From the IMG/VR virus record IMGVR_UViG_3300036851_000739, positions 1 to 47,051 of that record: a DNA stretch of 47,051 bases; one strand, written 5' to 3'. Position 1 is the first letter of the stretch. Every line of letters begins with the position of its first letter. Both the position numbers and the translations under genes were made by a program. Below the pieces are notes generated by a model. The model was not told the origin of the DNA. It worked only from the letters and a program-made list of their open reading frames with translations, and did not search any database. Of this stretch, positions 44,564 to 47,051 are shown one piece after another. The stretch is from a virus.

Positions 44564-45673
44564 TCATCCCCCACTCCCGGACGGAGAGGGCACCGCCGCG
44601 TCCCTGGCGCGTCCAGCGCGCGCACGGGCCCGTCGCACCGCCTCCTCGGCCGAGATGCGCTCGGCCGGGTCGAACTCGGCGAAGACGTGGGCGTAGGTCG
44701 AAAGGCAGGTCTGGGGCGAGTGGCCGGCCCGGCGGGCCACCTCCACGATCGAGAGTCCCTCGTGGATCAGGAGCGAGACGTAGGAGTGGCGCAGGTCATA
44801 GGGCCGGCGCGAGCTCGCGCCGGCGGCGTGGGCCGCGGGCGCATAGCTGCGCTTGCGCCAGTTGCGGTAATCGTGCTCGCGCCAAGGCGAGCCGTCCGGG
44901 CGCGAAAAGAGAAGCGTCTCGGGCGGCGGCCGGCCGCAGGCGAGGCGCCACTCGGCGAGATCGCCCTGCAGCTGGGCGAGCAGCGGCACGGTCCGCTCGC
45001 GGCGCGTCTTCGGGGCATAGACGAGCAGGGTGCGCTCGCGGACGTCCTCCCAGCGCAGCCGCAGCGCCTCGCCGAGAGCGCCAGGGCGCAGCCCGCCGTA
45101 GGCATGCAGCGAGATCAGGGTGGCGTCTCGAAGTCCTAGCAGCGCTCGGATCGCTTCGACCATCTCGGGCGGAAGCGGGCGCACCTCGCGTCGGGTTGCT
45201 TGGGAAGGCTTCTGCACGGCGGGCACCGGATTGTGTGGGAGCTCGCCGCGCACGACGGCGACACGTAGCACGCCCTGCAGCAACGTGAGCGCCTTCAGGA
45301 TCGTCGGCTCGCCGACGCCGGCGTCGTAGAGGTCGGCCCGGAAGTTCTCCACCAGCCTGGGTGTGAGCTCCCGCAAGCGGTACCCACCGAGGCGGTCAAG
45401 GATGTGGCTGTCCCAGAGCTGGGCGTAGCGCCGGCGTGTTGAGGGCTCGAGGTTCGGCCGGGCGTGCACCCGCCACCACTCCTTCACGAATTCCTGAAGC
45501 ATCTGCTGGCCGGCATCGATCTCCGCGAGCGTCCCGAGCCGCTTGCGTCGGCGGGTCTCGTCCTCGAGCAGCTCGGCGTCGCGCTTGCGCTTGAAGGAGC
45601 GCGAGTGGCGCACGCCCGCAGCGCGCCAGCGGACCTCCCACATGCCGGTGTCCGGACGTCTGCGAACGCTCAC
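44564..45673 (-). CDS. int: Integrase, tyrosine recombinase
   Basis: A 369-residue protein: residues 1-48 an arm-binding-like beta domain, 55-150 a core-binding domain (EFVKEWWRVHARPNLEPSTRRRY), 165-345 the catalytic domain. Catalytic residues are Arg196 (GLRPGAL), Lys222, Arg295 in YDLRHSYVS (Tyr replaces the first His, a known variant), His318 (AGHSP) and Tyr327 (TYAHV). It starts with GTG overlapping the excisionase stop and ends 20 bp from the tRNA-Thr-derived attP core. It should carry out integration and, with the excisionase, excision. Confidence 0.9.
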   Translation of the reverse strand: MSVRRRPDTGMWEVRWRAAGVRHSRSFKRKRDAELLEDETRRRKRLGTLAEIDAGQQMLQEFVKEWWRVHARPNLEPSTRRRYAQLWDSHILDRLGGYRLRELTPRLVENFRADLYDAGVGEPTILKALTLLQGVLRVAVVRGELPHNPVPAVQKPSQATRREVRPLPPEMVEAIRALLGLRDATLISLHAYGGLRPGALGEALRLRWEDVRERTLLVYAPKTRRERTVPLLAQLQGDLAEWRLACGRPPPETLLFSRPDGSPWREHDYRNWRKRSYAPAAHAAGASSRRPYDLRHSYVSLLIHEGLSIVEVARRAGHSPQTCLSTYAHVFAEFDPAERISAEEAVRRARARAGRARDAAVPSPSGSGG

Positions 45674-45945
45674 GCGGCTCCCTCTTCGCTCGCCATCAGC
45701 GCGCGCAGGCTACCCCGCTTGGCGGGCCGGCCCGAAGTCCTCCGCCCCCTCGCCTGCGGCGGCGACTTTGGCTCGACGAGATTCGCGGCGATCCAGCGCT
45801 CGAAATCATCCTCGCGGATGCGCAGACGGGAGCCATCGCAGACGCGCGAGGCGCGCAGCTCGCCGCGGTGGATGGCGCGGTAGACCGCGTCGGTCGAGAG
45901 ACCGCTGCGCTCAGCGACCTGGCGGGGCGAGAGGAGCTTCATCAT
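45670..45945 (-). CDS. xis: Excisionase / MerR-like HTH protein
   Basis: A 91-residue protein with an HTH_17/excisionase-type domain at residues 4-53: LSPRQVAERSGLSTDAVYRAIHRGELRASR, then RLRIREDDFERWI. The remainder is basic and Pro-rich. It directly precedes and overlaps the integrase gene, the usual place of a directionality factor. Binding near attP would promote excision and may also repress integrase. Alternative: a simple regulator. Confidence 0.75.
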   Translation of the reverse strand: MMKLLSPRQVAERSGLSTDAVYRAIHRGELRASRVCDGSRLRIREDDFERWIAANLVEPKSPPQARGRRTSGRPAKRGSLRALMASEEGAA

Positions 45946-46301
45946 CGGAACAGCCTCGGCTGGCGCTCGTTCGCCGAGCGCAGACGCGCGAAGGCAGCCT
46001 GCGCCTGACGGCGGGCTGACTCGCGCTCACGAGAGAGGGGAGCGCTACGCTCGCGCCGCTGCGCCCTTGAGTTCGGGCAGCTTGTGAAGTGCGAGACGTA
46101 GAGCGAGAAGCCCTCCTCACGCGCTGCTCGAGCGGCCGTGGCGTCGAGCAGGCGGCCGATGCCGCGCTCGATCAGGATGTTGCCGCGGAGCTCTGAGGGG
46201 CGGGCGTCCAGCGGCATGAAGCCGTCGGAGTCCATGCGCACGAAGCGGATCGGCTCGCCGCAGGAGCGGCAGGGACGGACGGGCTTGCGCCGCTGACTCA
46301 G
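45942..46301 (-). CDS. Zinc-binding phage protein, probable CTG start
   Basis: From the GTG at 46241 the frame lacks its N-terminal domain. Extending upstream in frame gives LSQRRKPVRPCRSCGEPIRF, with Cys11 and Cys14, which pair with His71 and Cys75 (SHFTSCPNS) as in a family of small phage zinc proteins (CRSCG.PI...MPLD...SHF..CP) that I recognise. The only start before it is CTG (46301-46299), overlapping the DUF6745 stop as CTGA, with GGAGG 7 nt upstream. The CTG-started protein has 119 residues. It lies between DUF6745 and the excisionase. Confidence 0.7.
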   Translation of the reverse strand: MSQRRKPVRPCRSCGEPIRFVRMDSDGFMPLDARPSELRGNILIERGIGRLLDATAARAAREEGFSLYVSHFTSCPNSRAQRRERSAPLSRERESARRQAQAAFARLRSANERQPRLFR

Positions 46302-47051
46302 CTCTCCGCCTCCAGGGCATATTCGTGGCGCTTGAGGCCGAAGGTCCAGGCGACCGCGCCGCGGGCCGTCTTGTAGCGCGGCGGGACGCGAAGGAAGTAA
46401 GTCTTGCGGGAGCCGCCGGGCTCAGGAGTCGAGTTGACGACCTCGACCATCTGCAGCGGCTCGTCGTCGTCGAACTCGAGGCGCCAGAGCTTGCCGTAGT
46501 CGTCCTGCTGGACGAGCTCGGCGCCGGCGTCACGCAGATAGCGGTCGGCACCGACACGCTCGATCATCACGCGGCGGACCTCTACGTTGGTCTCGGTCGA
46601 GATCTCCTCGGGCGTCAGCAGCTTCGGTGACTCGATCACCTTCTGCGGCACCTGGACGCCGCGCCAGAACCAGTAGCGCGCGGCCCCGGGCCAGGCGACC
46701 GCCGGGCCTTCCTCGCAGTGGAGGCGGTCGTCCTCGACGCGCATGGACGGCCGCGGCACCGCGAGCACCTCGCCGCGCCCGAGCACCCAGAAGAGCCACA
46801 ACCCGGCCTCATAAGCGTCGATGAACGGCAGCCAGATCCCGATGGCCTTGTCGACCTCCGGGAGATCACGTACGCCCGCCGCCGACTCCGCCGCCGACCT
46901 CGCCGCCGACCACGCCGCCGACCTCGCCGCCGACCTCGCCGCCGACCACGCCGCCGACTCCGCCGACCTCGCCGCCGACCACGCCGCCGACCTCGCCGCC
47001 GACTCCGCCGACCTCGCCGCCGACCACGCCGCCGCCGACCACGCCGCCGCC
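46298..47051 (-). CDS. DUF6745 protein, repeat tract and C-terminal domain (cut by window end)
   Basis: The frame is open from the window end. Its first about 60 residues are tetrapeptide-like repeats (AAWS, AARS, with AES variants). It continues VRDLPEVDKAIGIWLPFID, then AYEAGLWLFWVLG, EDDRLHCEEGPAVAWPG, EVRRVMIERVGADRYLRD, MVEVVNSTPEPGG, and RVPPRYKTARGAVAWTFGL, which are DUF6745 landmarks. The N-terminus is at 1-186, so the gene crosses the circular join. Function unknown; usually found in bacterial chromosomes, so its presence in a phage is notable. Its stop overlaps the CTG start of the next gene. Confidence 0.75.
   Translation of the reverse strand, partial: AAAWSAAAWSAARSAESAARSAAWSAARSAESAAWSAARSAARSAAWSAARSAAESAAGVRDLPEVDKAIGIWLPFIDAYEAGLWLFWVLGRGEVLAVPRPSMRVEDDRLHCEEGPAVAWPGAARYWFWRGVQVPQKVIESPKLLTPEEISTETNVEVRRVMIERVGADRYLRDAGAELVQQDDYGKLWRLEFDDDEPLQMVEVVNSTPEPGGSRKTYFLRVPPRYKTARGAVAWTFGLKRHEYALEAES
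46876..47051. repeat. 12-bp-period tandem repeats coding Ala-rich tract
   Basis: Units of about 12 bp (gccgccgaccac, gccgccgacctc) with occasional 9-bp units run to the last base. They encode AAWS/AARS/AES repeats. A repeat this regular easily breaks or collapses in assembly, which explains why the contig ends here. Confidence 0.85.

Noticed and set aside
44335-44625. Minus-strand frames reading RRWDSNPRPPLYESG or GGIRTHDP through the attP
   Set aside because: These peptides are the well-known spurious translation of tRNA antisense DNA; they mark the tRNA-derived core, not a protein.
46876-47051. CRISPR-like array at the window end
   Set aside because: Units are about 12 bp with no spacers and are in frame with a protein; it is a coding tandem repeat.

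Overview
The window is a nearly complete genome of a temperate siphovirus (long, non-contractile tail) of a high-GC bacterium. The host is probably an actinobacterium: the base composition is very G+C-rich, GTG starts and 4-bp stop/start overlaps are common, and a DUF2510 protein is present, a family typical of Actinobacteria. A Thermoleophilia-like host is possible (collagen-like membrane protein, many lectin-like structural domains), but this is a weak guess.

Topology. The two ends carry the two halves of one gene. The N-terminus of a DUF6745 protein runs off base 1 on the minus strand, and its Ala-rich repeats and conserved C-terminus enter at base 47051. A phage attachment site (3' half of a tRNA-Thr(CGT) gene) lies inside the window with phage genes on both sides. 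The sequence is therefore best read as the circular, excised or circularly permuted virion form, broken inside a low-complexity repeat, not as an integrated prophage with attL and attR at its ends.

Layout, read around the circle on the minus strand. (1) Early unit: a Cro-like regulator (3607) leads a tightly coupled operon through small early genes, a replication-initiator-like protein with palindromes and a G-quadruplex-forming tract at its end (1379-2025), a membrane protein, and the pair of a TTG-started small protein (193-522) and the DUF6745 protein. It continues across the join into a zinc protein, excisionase and integrase (44564-46301). Beyond attP the same strand carries a winged-helix protein, small zinc proteins, a RepA/AAA_25-type ATPase, a HerA-like ATPase with duplicated winged helices, a zinc protein disrupted by a 17-bp duplication, and an ASCH/PUA-like protein (38462-44295). 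(2) Late unit: a near-consensus promoter at 38437-38465 and a leader of about 170 nt precede accessory genes, a short XerC/D-like recombinase with its own inverted repeat, an HNH nuclease, large terminase, portal, protease and HK97 capsid. These are followed by Ig- and lectin-like decoration proteins, connector genes, tail tube, chaperones, a 2068-residue tape measure with two cell-wall hydrolase domains, tip proteins with CBM- and PA14-like domains, and a lysis region (metallopeptidase, XhlA-like holin, collagen-like membrane protein, amidase). The unit ends at a terminator near 5070-5128. (3) Immunity unit: the only plus-strand genes (3719-5027), namely a repressor, a DUF2510 membrane protein and a secreted DUF4352 protein. 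These are the likely prophage-expressed genes.

The most unusual feature is repeated evidence for CTG start codons placed at stop codons (35093, 36548, 46301). Two are backed by strong Shine-Dalgarno sequences and recovered zinc-finger N-termini, and one by alignment with an ATG-started paralogue. Other points worth checking are the second, catalytic-core-only tyrosine recombinase with a nearby inverted repeat, the tandem duplication that breaks a zinc protein, and the phage-borne DUF6745 pair. No identification here has been checked by a database search; family names rest on motif recognition by eye.
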